Shown piece after piece: positions 35,360-41,635 of a stretch of 64,000 nucleotides of DNA. The DNA lies in assembly GCF_001543325.1 (NCBI RefSeq), contig NZ_CP013355.1, positions 2,262,001 through 2,326,000 of the forward strand, given 5' to 3'. Source of the stretch: Lutibacter profundi. GTDB taxonomy: Bacteria > Bacteroidota > Bacteroidia > Flavobacteriales > Flavobacteriaceae. The notes below the pieces were generated by a model that saw only the letters and a program-made list of their open reading frames with translations, made no database searches and was not told the DNA's origin. The position numbers and the translations under genes were made by a program. The first letter of the stretch is position 1. Every line of letters starts with the position of its first letter.

Positions 35360-35941
35360 TTAGGGTTGTAAACCTTTGGTAAAAATTCTTGTTAAATCAT
35401 CAAAATAAGGAGAATATTTTTTATACTTACCTTGAATGAAGAATGGTATTTCTAAACCTTTTAAAACCATAATATAAACATCTAATAGGGCATTAATGTC
35501 ACCCTTAATTTCAAATTCCTTTGTTTTAATGCCTTGTTCTATAATTTTTTTGATGTTTTCTTTTTCCCACACGTCCAATTCAGTTCTTAAATCATCAATA
35601 AAATCGAAGTGTTCAAAAAAATCTGCTTTAATAGTCTCGTGATAGTTAGAAGCATTGTGCATAACATCCATTCGAACAATAAAATAGGATTTAATTTTTT
35701 CGGATGCGCTAAGTTGTTTGTTTTGAACTAAAATAGAAAGCTGGTTTTTTATATTTATAATTTCTTTAGAAACTACTTCTTTAAATAAATCTTCCTTGCT
35801 TGCAAAATGATAATATAATGAGCCTTTTGCTTTTCTAGAAATTTTAGCAATTTCATCCATAGAGGTTTTATGAAACCCAAATCTGCTAAATAATTTGTTT
35901 GCAACGGTTATAATTTTTTCTCGTGTTCCTTCTATTGCCAT
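35360..35941 (-). CDS. TetR-family regulator (system 2)
   Basis: 193 residues. Helix-turn-helix F-G-F-H-K-T-S-M-D-E-I-A-K-I-S-R-K-A-K-G-S-L-Y-Y-H-F (about 21-46), then ligand domain. Upstream of and co-directional with the membrane fusion, pump and TolC genes. Probable local repressor. Confidence 0.92.
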   Translation of the reverse strand: MAIEGTREKIITVANKLFSRFGFHKTSMDEIAKISRKAKGSLYYHFASKEDLFKEVVSKEIINIKNQLSILVQNKQLSASEKIKSYFIVRMDVMHNASNYHETIKADFFEHFDFIDDLRTELDVWEKENIKKIIEQGIKTKEFEIKGDINALLDVYIMVLKGLEIPFFIQGKYKKYSPYFDDLTRIFTKGLQP

Positions 35942-35957
35942 AATTTGTAAAATTAAT

Positions 35958-35970
35958 AAAACTGACTAAA
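35958..35970 (+). promoter_or_regulatory. AAAACTGACTAAA motif upstream of TetR gene 2
   Basis: Located between the TetR start and a TAATTTTG box (35985-35992, minus strand). Shares an 11-bp core with 35333-35348; a likely operator pair for autoregulation. Confidence 0.4.
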
Positions 35971-35984
35971 ATCGTTTAACGGTA

Positions 35985-35992
35985 CAAAATTA
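35985..35992 (-). promoter_or_regulatory. Putative -7 box TAATTTTG of TetR gene 2
   Basis: TAnnTTTG match 44 bp upstream of the ATG on the minus strand. Confidence 0.45.
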
Positions 35993-36078
35993 AAATCTTT
36001 TTTTTAGATAGCCAAAAAAATATATAAATATTTTAAAGTAATTTTTAAAGCCGTATTTTTACCAAAATTAATTGATAA

Positions 36079-37050
36079 ATGAAAGCAGTTGCTAGTTATA
36101 AAGATGATTTTTTAAATTTTTTATTTGAAAACATATCTGTAAAAGAGCCTAAAAAATTATACGAACCAATACATTATATATTACAACTTGGAGGTAAACG
36201 TTTACGTCCAGTTTTAACCTTGTTAATTTGTGATATATATAATGGAAATGTTACAAAGGCAATGAATGCAGCAGCGGCTATTGAAGTATTTCATAATTTC
36301 ACTTTAATTCATGATGATATTATGGATAGCGCTACAATAAGAAGAGGTAAAACTACGGTTCATAAAAAATGGAATGTAAATACAGGTATTTTATCAGGTG
36401 ATGCTATGATGATTATGGCCTATCAATTTTTAGAAAAATATGAACCACAGTTATATAAAAAATTAAATAGTTTATTTAGTAAAACAGCCTTAGAAGTTTG
36501 TGAAGGGCAACAACTAGATATTGATTTTGAAACTAAAAATGAAGTTGCCATTGCTGAATATGTAAAAATGATTACTTATAAAACATCGGTTTTGGTTGCA
36601 GCTGCAATGAAAATGGGCGCAATTATAGCAGATATTCCAGATGAAGAAGCTGAAAACATTTATAAATTTGGGTTAAATTTGGGGATAGCCTTTCAATTAC
36701 AAGATGATTATCTTGATACTTTTGGAGACATTGCCACATTTGGGAAAGAAATAGGAGGAGATATAAATGAAAATAAAAAAACCTTTTTGTTTTTAAAAGC
36801 GTTGGAAGTTTGTAATAGTAATGATAAAAAAGAATTATTAAAATGGTACAGTTCCAAAAGTGCGTCTGAATTAAAAGTAAATGCGGTAACCAAAATATTT
36901 TCTAAAAATAAAATTTTGGAGCTTACTAAAACCGAAATTAAACAGTATACCAATGTAGCTATTGAAACCTTAAGTGATCTATCTATAAGTGAGGGTAAAA
37001 AAGAAATATTAAAAAAATTCGGTTTAAATCTAATGAATAGAGCTTTATAA
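36079..37050 (+). CDS. Trans-polyprenyl diphosphate synthase
   Basis: 323 residues. First Asp-rich motif D79-D80-x2-D83 in L-I-H-D-D-I-M-D, second D209-D210-x2-D213 in L-Q-D-D-Y-L-D, and G-G-K-R-L-R-P-V-L (38-46) binding IPP. It makes a linear isoprenoid diphosphate by head-to-tail condensation; length class (geranylgeranyl versus a longer menaquinone side chain) cannot be fixed with certainty. Stop overlaps the next gene by one base. Confidence 0.93.
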   Translation: MKAVASYKDDFLNFLFENISVKEPKKLYEPIHYILQLGGKRLRPVLTLLICDIYNGNVTKAMNAAAAIEVFHNFTLIHDDIMDSATIRRGKTTVHKKWNVNTGILSGDAMMIMAYQFLEKYEPQLYKKLNSLFSKTALEVCEGQQLDIDFETKNEVAIAEYVKMITYKTSVLVAAAMKMGAIIADIPDEEAENIYKFGLNLGIAFQLQDDYLDTFGDIATFGKEIGGDINENKKTFLFLKALEVCNSNDKKELLKWYSSKSASELKVNAVTKIFSKNKILELTKTEIKQYTNVAIETLSDLSISEGKKEILKKFGLNLMNRAL

Positions 37051-37388
37051 TGTTGCAAATTGTTGAATTATTAAATAAATCTATAACTGAAAATTTATAT
37101 ATTAAAATTATTCAGCAATTGAATAAAGATTTTTTATTAGCAAACATTTCTCATCATTTTTCGGAAGCTATAACCCCTTCAGAATTAAAAAATACGTTAA
37201 CCACCATTTTAAACAAAATGATGGTTAATAATTATGACGATTACTTAAATTTAATTTACAGAATTGATATTTCTGAAAAAGATTTAGTAAAAGTAAAAGG
37301 ACAAACCCTCAATTTGATTGTTGAAGAGATTGCATATTTAATTTTAAAAAGAGAATATCAAAAAGTGTGGTTTAAAAATAAATTCTAA
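37050..37388 (+). CDS. Small conserved protein of unknown function
   Basis: 112 residues, mostly helical by composition, no signal or membrane segment. Start overlaps the polyprenyl synthase stop (TAATG), so it is translationally coupled to it. I do not recognise a domain. Its 3' end overlaps the convergent outer-membrane protein gene by 17 bases. Confidence 0.7.
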   Translation: MLQIVELLNKSITENLYIKIIQQLNKDFLLANISHHFSEAITPSELKNTLTTILNKMMVNNYDDYLNLIYRIDISEKDLVKVKGQTLNLIVEEIAYLILKREYQKVWFKNKF

Positions 37389-37889
37389 AAACCGGATTTA
37401 AAGCTGAAGAACTAGTAATACTTTTAACTTTATCAAATAGAACATCATAACGTAAACCCATAGAAATATTACCAGTTACATATTCAAGTCCAAAATATAA
37501 TGCATTTTGCCATTGAGAAATATTATTTGCAGAATAATAGTTTTGATTTATTTTTAAATTCTCGTATTCGGTAGATATTTGTAAATAATATACGGGTTTA
37601 AAAAGAGCCAATATGCTTCCTCCGTAAAGATTAGTAGTAGAATTTTGAATTGATTTATTTTTAACATAAACATAAGTCATACTTAATCCAGCACCAAATT
37701 TATCAGAAAAATCGTAAATAGCACTTGGAGATAAAGAAAAGGTTGAATAATTACTGCCAACACCTATATTAAACCCTCCACCAAAACGCACATTTTCAAA
37801 AAAAGCAGATTTATTGGACACGGAATTCTGTGCAAATAAATTAAAATTGATAAAAATAACTAAAACGAAAAAATTAGGATTTTGCTCAT
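37372..37889 (-). pseudogene. Outer-membrane beta-barrel protein, frameshifted in signal peptide
   Basis: An intact frame from 37821 encodes a barrel-like protein rich in alternating hydrophobic residues (F-G-G-G-F-N-I-G-V-G-S-N-Y..., ending F-R-I-Y-F). Reading back, the same frame contains F-A-Q-N-S, a signal-peptidase site, but no start. An ATG at 37889 opens M-S-K-I-L-I-F in another frame and meets a stop after nine codons. One extra T in the six-T run (37868-37873, A on the plus strand) joins them into one 172-residue protein with a good signal peptide. So it is a recent frameshift, a sequencing error, or a switch. The GTG at 37821 is not a real start. Confidence 0.7.
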
Positions 37890-37976
37890 ATTTATTATTT
37901 TCAGCTAAGATAATTTATTTTGTGAAATAAATATTGTACATAATACAAATAAGTATTATTTTCGCACCCAGATTTA

Positions 37977-38050
37977 GGTCCCATAGCTCAGTTGGTTAGA
38001 GCACCTGACTCATAATCAGGGGGTCCAAGGTTCGAGCCCTTGTGGGACCA
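37977..38050 (+). tRNA. tRNA with CAT anticodon (Met, or Ile2 if modified)
   Basis: 74-nt cloverleaf: acceptor GGTCCCA/TGGGACC, D arm GCTC-AGTTGGTTA-GAGC, anticodon arm CCTGA-CTCATAA-TCAGG, variable GGGTC, T arm CAAGG-TTCGAGC-CCTTG, discriminator A at 38050. CCA is not encoded. Anticodon CAT means elongator Met or lysidine-modified Ile2; the sequence alone does not separate them for me. A terminator follows. Confidence 0.95.
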
Positions 38051-38057
38051 CAGGCTA

Positions 38058-38090
38058 AAAAGACTTTACTTAGTTGTAAGGTCTTTTTTT
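38058..38090 (+). terminator. Terminator after the tRNA
   Basis: AAAAGACTTTAC-TTAGTT-GTAAGGTCTTTTTTT hairpin with T run. Confidence 0.8.
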
Positions 38091-38218
38091 ATAAATCACC
38101 TTCTTTCAAGATGAAAAACGACATAAACAAAAGGGATACCGCTAGTTAAATACACTAAAATTATAAAAATAGGTCTAATTTAAATCTAAATTTAAGTTTG
38201 GGTATTTGTACTTATTTC

Positions 38219-38249
38219 TTGTATTTGTAATTATTAATAAGTACTTTTG
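38219..38249 (+). promoter_or_regulatory. Promoter of lipoprotein unit 1
   Basis: TTG (38219-38221), 20-bp spacer, TACTTTTG (38242-38249): a full match to the Bacteroidota -33/-7 pattern. Implied leader about 170 nt. The spacer includes TGTAATTATTAATAAGTA, also present at the unit 2 promoter. Confidence 0.6.
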
Positions 38250-38344
38250 TAATGTGTTATTTCAAACACCCTTATGAAAAAGAAAAATACCCAAGAGTGT
38301 TGCAATAACACCCTACCCAAAAGTATATGGCTTATTAACTTTTA

Positions 38345-38354
38345 CCCCCCCCCC
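38345..38354 (+). repeat. Ten-C homopolymer in the leader of lipoprotein unit 1
   Basis: A run of 10 C in an otherwise very AT-rich region, 71 bp before the start codon. Unit 2 has a five-C run at the equivalent distance (40253-40257). Such tracts are slippage-prone. Confidence 0.9.
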
Positions 38355-38424
38355 ACTATTTTTTTAAACTTAAAAGAAACTAAAATTATTTAATAGATTA
38401 ATTATTAATTACAAATAAAACATT

Positions 38425-38967
38425 ATGAAAAGAGTAACAATTATTAGCTGTTTAATTTTAATGACAGCATTAATTACAAGTTGTGAACAAGAAACATTAG
38501 ACCCAGCAGAAAATGCTGAGTTAAATTCAAAAACAGAAATACAATCTTCTAAATTAGACGCTATTTCAGGAGAAACTATCTCAGATTATGACAATGATGG
38601 CTGCCTAAATGTTGATGATGCTCACCCAAGGTCAAATATGAGTGAAACAATATGGTTTGACGATTATACAGATACGGGCGTAGAAAATTCGTTTGTGAAT
38701 TGCGGTTCTACTATGGCCGATTTAGTAGATGATCTTATTCGAGAAATGAATGAAGAATACGGGTGCTATATGAAAGTAAAATCAAACCTTTCTGAAAAAA
38801 CTAGAATACGCGATGTAAATTGGGAGGTTATACACCGTAAATTTGTTAGAAGAATAGCACGTTTAACGTATTATTGGAGGAAAGATAAGTCAATTACAAG
38901 AGGTGAGAGATCTCAATTGTATCGTGCAGCTAAAGAATCAAATGTACCTTACTGTTATTACGACTAA
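38425..38967 (+). CDS. Array lipoprotein copy 1
   Basis: 180 residues. Lipobox I-T-S-C with Cys20, a short linker, then D54-Y-D56-N-D58-G-C-L-N-V-D64-D65-A-H-P, an Asp-rich loop like thrombospondin type 3 or EF-hand-like calcium repeats. A helical, basic C-terminal half follows (I-H-R-K-F-V-R-R-I-A-R-L-T-Y-Y-W) ending near V-P-Y-C. Four Cys besides the lipidated one (C60, C93, C114, C177) could form disulfides. Secreted and surface or periplasm anchored. Residues 1-177 are identical to copy 3. No function known; first gene of a two-gene unit. Confidence 0.85.
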   Translation: MKRVTIISCLILMTALITSCEQETLDPAENAELNSKTEIQSSKLDAISGETISDYDNDGCLNVDDAHPRSNMSETIWFDDYTDTGVENSFVNCGSTMADLVDDLIREMNEEYGCYMKVKSNLSEKTRIRDVNWEVIHRKFVRRIARLTYYWRKDKSITRGERSQLYRAAKESNVPYCYYD

Positions 38968-39061
38968 AAATGAGAGTAAGTAAATAAGCCTTTCTGTTTT
39001 GAGATTTTTTAATTTATCAGAACAAACATTTAACTAAACATTTAACTATTAACCAAACATT

Positions 39062-39610
39062 ATGAAAAGAGTAACAATTATTAGCTGTTTAATTTTAATG
39101 ACAGCATTAATTACAAGTTGTGAACAAGAAACATTAGACCCAGCAGAAAATGCTGAGTTAAATTCAAAAACAGAAATACAATCTTCTAAATTAGACGCTA
39201 TTTCAGGAGAAACTATCTTAGATTATGATAACGATGGCTGCTTAAATGTTGATGATGCCCACCCAAGGTCAAATATGAGTGAAACAATATGGTTTGACGA
39301 TTATACAGATACTGGCGTAGAAAATTCGTTTGTGAATTGCGGTTCTACTATGGCCGATTTAGTAGATGACCTTATTCGAGAAATGAATGAAGAATACGGG
39401 TGCTATATGAAAGTAAAATCAAACCTTTCTGAAAAAACTAGAATACGCGATGTAAATTGGGAGGTTATACACCGTAAATTTGTTAGAAGAATAGCACGTT
39501 TAACGTATTATTGGAGGAAAGATAAGTCAATTACAAGAGGTGAGAGATCTCAATTGTATCGTGCAGCTAAAGAATCAAATGTACCTTACTGTTATTTTGA
39601 GAACAGATGA
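39062..39610 (+). CDS. Array lipoprotein copy 2
   Basis: 182 residues, identical to copy 1 except Ser53 to Leu and the last few residues (F-E-N-R end). Same lipobox, Asp-rich loop and Cys set. It starts exactly 637 bp after copy 1. The linker between copies 1 and 2 is nearly the same as that between copies 3 and 4, showing duplication of a two-gene block. Expressed from the unit 1 promoter; a hairpin follows. Confidence 0.85.
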   Translation: MKRVTIISCLILMTALITSCEQETLDPAENAELNSKTEIQSSKLDAISGETILDYDNDGCLNVDDAHPRSNMSETIWFDDYTDTGVENSFVNCGSTMADLVDDLIREMNEEYGCYMKVKSNLSEKTRIRDVNWEVIHRKFVRRIARLTYYWRKDKSITRGERSQLYRAAKESNVPYCYFENR

Positions 39611-39628
39611 GAGTAAGTAAATAAGCCT

Positions 39629-39663
39629 TTCTGTTTTGAGATTTTTAATTTCTCAGAACAGAA
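39629..39663 (+). terminator. Hairpin after lipoprotein copy 2
   Basis: TTCTGTTTTGAGA pairs with TCTCAGAACAGAA (12 of 13). Weaker versions follow copies 1 and 3 (TTCTGTTTTGAGA...TCAGAACA). The loop holds the T run, so termination strength is uncertain. Confidence 0.5.
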
Positions 39664-39664
39664 C

Positions 39665-39720
39665 AAACATTTAACTATTAACTAAAGGTTATAAAAAAAG
39701 TAATAATCATTTTTAATATA
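39665..39720 (+). pseudogene. Decayed start of a further array lipoprotein
   Basis: AACATTTAACTATTAACTAAA...ATAAAAAAAGTAATAATCATT is a mutated version of the leader and first codons of the array genes (start ATG is now ATA at 39691). Only the first 25-30 bases of coding sequence are recognisable. The distance to copy 2 (629) and to copy 3 (639) is close to the 637-bp period. Confidence 0.5.
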
Positions 39721-39805
39721 ACCCATTGTGCACTATGATTTAAGAAATAAAAATTGAATATGTCGCTGATTGTCAGTAGACTACCTTAGCTGTAAAATAT
39801 TAATT

Positions 39806-40090
39806 ATGAACAACTTAAATGTAAATCATGAAAGAATATAGGAGGTATTACAAAAAACAACAAAAGATTAACATTTAGTCTATCAAAGCCGGCAACCTAA
39901 GATGAGATATTTGGAATTGATTAGTTTATTATCTAACTACTGAATTTATGGAAATAGATAGTGAGAATGATTTGTTCAGGAAGCTTCCTAAGGTTATTTT
40001 CTCAAAGATTAAAAAGAGGTGTTTATAATCGAAGACGGTTAAAGTTAGCGGCTTACCTAGATAACATATAATTAAAATCAACATTACTTA
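39806..40090 (+). pseudogene. Decayed IS982-type transposase, N-terminal part
   Basis: Begins M-N-N-L-N-V-N-H-E-R-I then stop; continuing through several stops and frameshifts one reads E-V-L-Q-K-T-T-K-D, E-I-D-S-E-N-D-L-F-R-K-L-P-K-V, K-I-K-K-R and V-Y-N-R-R-R-L-K-L-A-A-Y-L. This is the N-terminal pattern of Bacteroidota IS982 transposases as I know it. The catalytic part is missing. Sits between the two lipoprotein units; the rest of 39611-40159 holds nothing else I can name. Confidence 0.55.
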
Positions 40091-40159
40091 AAGTACGCAA
40101 CGGATTTATTAGAATAGTGATACATAATAAAGGAGCTACCAATCAATTTAATTTTTAAT

Positions 40160-40190
40160 TTGTATATGTAATTATTAATAAGTAGATTCG
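40160..40190 (+). promoter_or_regulatory. Promoter of lipoprotein unit 2
   Basis: TTG (40160-40162), 20-bp spacer, TAGATTCG (40183-40190). Same geometry as unit 1, with a weaker -7 box. The spacer shares TGTAATTATTAATAAGTA with unit 1. Confidence 0.45.
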
Positions 40191-40200
40191 CATTCAAGTG

Positions 40201-40232
40201 TTTAAATCATCTTTTGAAAAAGATGATTTAAA
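40201..40232 (+). promoter_or_regulatory. Strong hairpin at the 5' end of unit 2 leader
   Basis: Perfect 15-bp stem TTTAAATCATCTTTT/AAAAGATGATTTAAA with a GA loop, beginning about 11 bp after the -7 box. Could stabilise the mRNA 5' end or regulate the leader. Not conserved in sequence in unit 1. Confidence 0.5.
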
Positions 40233-40252
40233 TAGGTTTTATATTGAAGTAT

Positions 40253-40257
40253 CCCCC
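40253..40257 (+). repeat. Five-C tract in the leader of lipoprotein unit 2
   Basis: 73 bp before the start codon of copy 3, matching the position of the ten-C tract in unit 1. Confidence 0.8.
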
Positions 40258-40329
40258 TCATATTCAAAAAATAAATATTAAAACATTAGGAGTAAATAAT
40301 TACTTTTAATTAACTATTAACCAAACATT

Positions 40330-40878
40330 ATGAAAAGAGTAACAATTATTAGCTGTTTAATTTTAATGACAGCATTAATTACAAGTTGTGAACAAGAAAC
40401 ATTAGACCCAGCGGAAAATGCTGAGTTAAATTCAAAAACAGAAATACAATCTTCTAAATTAGACGCTATTTCAGGAGAAACTATCTCAGATTATGACAAT
40501 GATGGCTGCCTAAATGTTGATGATGCTCACCCAAGGTCAAATATGAGTGAAACAATATGGTTTGACGATTATACAGATACGGGCGTAGAAAATTCGTTTG
40601 TGAATTGCGGTTCTACTATGGCCGATTTAGTAGATGATCTTATTCGAGAAATGAATGAAGAATACGGGTGCTATATGAAAGTAAAATCAAACCTTTCTGA
40701 AAAAACTAGAATACGCGATGTAAATTGGGAGGTTATACACCGTAAATTTGTTAGAAGAATAGCACGTTTAACGTATTATTGGAGGAAAGATAAGTCAATT
40801 ACAAGAGGTGAGAGATCTCAATTGTATCGTGCAGCTAAAGAATCAAATGTACCTTACTGTTATTTTGACGAAAGATGA
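40330..40878 (+). CDS. Array lipoprotein copy 3
   Basis: 182 residues. Same protein as copy 1 through residue 177, ending Y-F-D-E-R. Lipobox Cys20, Asp-rich loop 54-65, Cys60, 93, 114 and 177. First gene of unit 2. Near-identity including silent positions shows very recent duplication or ongoing gene conversion. Confidence 0.85.
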   Translation: MKRVTIISCLILMTALITSCEQETLDPAENAELNSKTEIQSSKLDAISGETISDYDNDGCLNVDDAHPRSNMSETIWFDDYTDTGVENSFVNCGSTMADLVDDLIREMNEEYGCYMKVKSNLSEKTRIRDVNWEVIHRKFVRRIARLTYYWRKDKSITRGERSQLYRAAKESNVPYCYFDER

Positions 40879-40966
40879 GAGTAAGTAAATAAGCCTTTCT
40901 GTTTTGAGATTTTTTAATTTCTCAGAACAAACATTTAACTAAACATTTAACTATTAACCAAACATT

Positions 40967-41518
40967 ATGAAAAGAGTAACAATTATCAGCTGTTTAATTT
41001 TAATGACAGCATTAATTACAAGTTGTGAACAAGAAACATTAGACCCAGCGGAAAATGCTGAGTTAAATTCAAAAACAGAAATACAATCTTCTAAATTATC
41101 TAAATTAGAGGAAGAAGGATTACATTTTATTTCAGATGATTATGACAATGATGGCTGCTTAAATGTTGATGATGCCCACCCATGGTCAAATATGAGTGAA
41201 ACAATATGGTTTGACGATTATACAGATACGGGCGTAGAAAATTCGTTTGTGAATTGCGGTTCTACTATGGCCGATTTAGTAGATGATCTTATTCGAGAAA
41301 TGAATGAAGAATACGGGTGTGGAGAATGGGTCTCCTCTGATCAAGGTTCTGAAATAAATATGGATAACTGGAAAGTTATACACCGTAAATTTGTTAGAAG
41401 AATAGCACGTTTAACGTATTATTGGAGGAAAGATAAGTCAATTACAAGAGGTGAGAGATCTCAATTATATCGTGCAGCTAAAGAATCAAAGGTACCTTAC
41501 TGTTATTTTGAGTATTAA
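40967..41518 (+). CDS. Array lipoprotein copy 4 (mosaic)
   Basis: 183 residues, 637 bp after copy 3. Identical to the others over signal peptide, Asp-rich loop region and C-terminal domain, but two blocks are replaced: residues about 45-56 (S-K-L-E-E-E-G-L-H-F-I-S) and about 118-130 (E-W-V-S-S-D-Q-G-S-E-I-N-M). It also has R69-type Arg to Trp in A-H-P-W-S-N-M. Sharp borders between identical and unrelated blocks suggest gene conversion over an older, diverged copy. Same Cys framework. Confidence 0.85.
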   Translation: MKRVTIISCLILMTALITSCEQETLDPAENAELNSKTEIQSSKLSKLEEEGLHFISDDYDNDGCLNVDDAHPWSNMSETIWFDDYTDTGVENSFVNCGSTMADLVDDLIREMNEEYGCGEWVSSDQGSEINMDNWKVIHRKFVRRIARLTYYWRKDKSITRGERSQLYRAAKESKVPYCYFEY

Positions 41519-41635
41519 TTATTAAGGAGGAAACTACAACCGTACTGTTGTATAGATAAAAGTAAATGTAAGAGGCTGTCTGAAAAGGCAGTCTTTTTTT
41601 TTGGAAAAAAGTTAGCGATTGCTTATTTTCATGGT

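Larger units (their letters stand above)
38091..38424 (+). other. Intergenic region with promoter and long leader of lipoprotein unit 1
   Basis: No gene. It holds the promoter at 38219-38249, overlapping possible RNA hairpins (AACACCCTT 38265-38273 can pair with AAGAGTGTT 38293-38301, while GTGTT 38297-38301 can instead pair with AACAC 38307-38311), and the ten-C tract. Confidence 0.6.

Noticed and set aside
37372-37821. GTG at 37821 as true start of the outer-membrane protein
   Set aside because: It lies after a signal-peptidase-like A-Q-N-S site that continues in the same frame upstream; the real start is better explained by the frameshifted ATG at 37889.
38425-41518. CRISPR-like periodic structure
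   Set aside because: The repeated units are whole genes with a 637-bp period, not short direct repeats with spacers.
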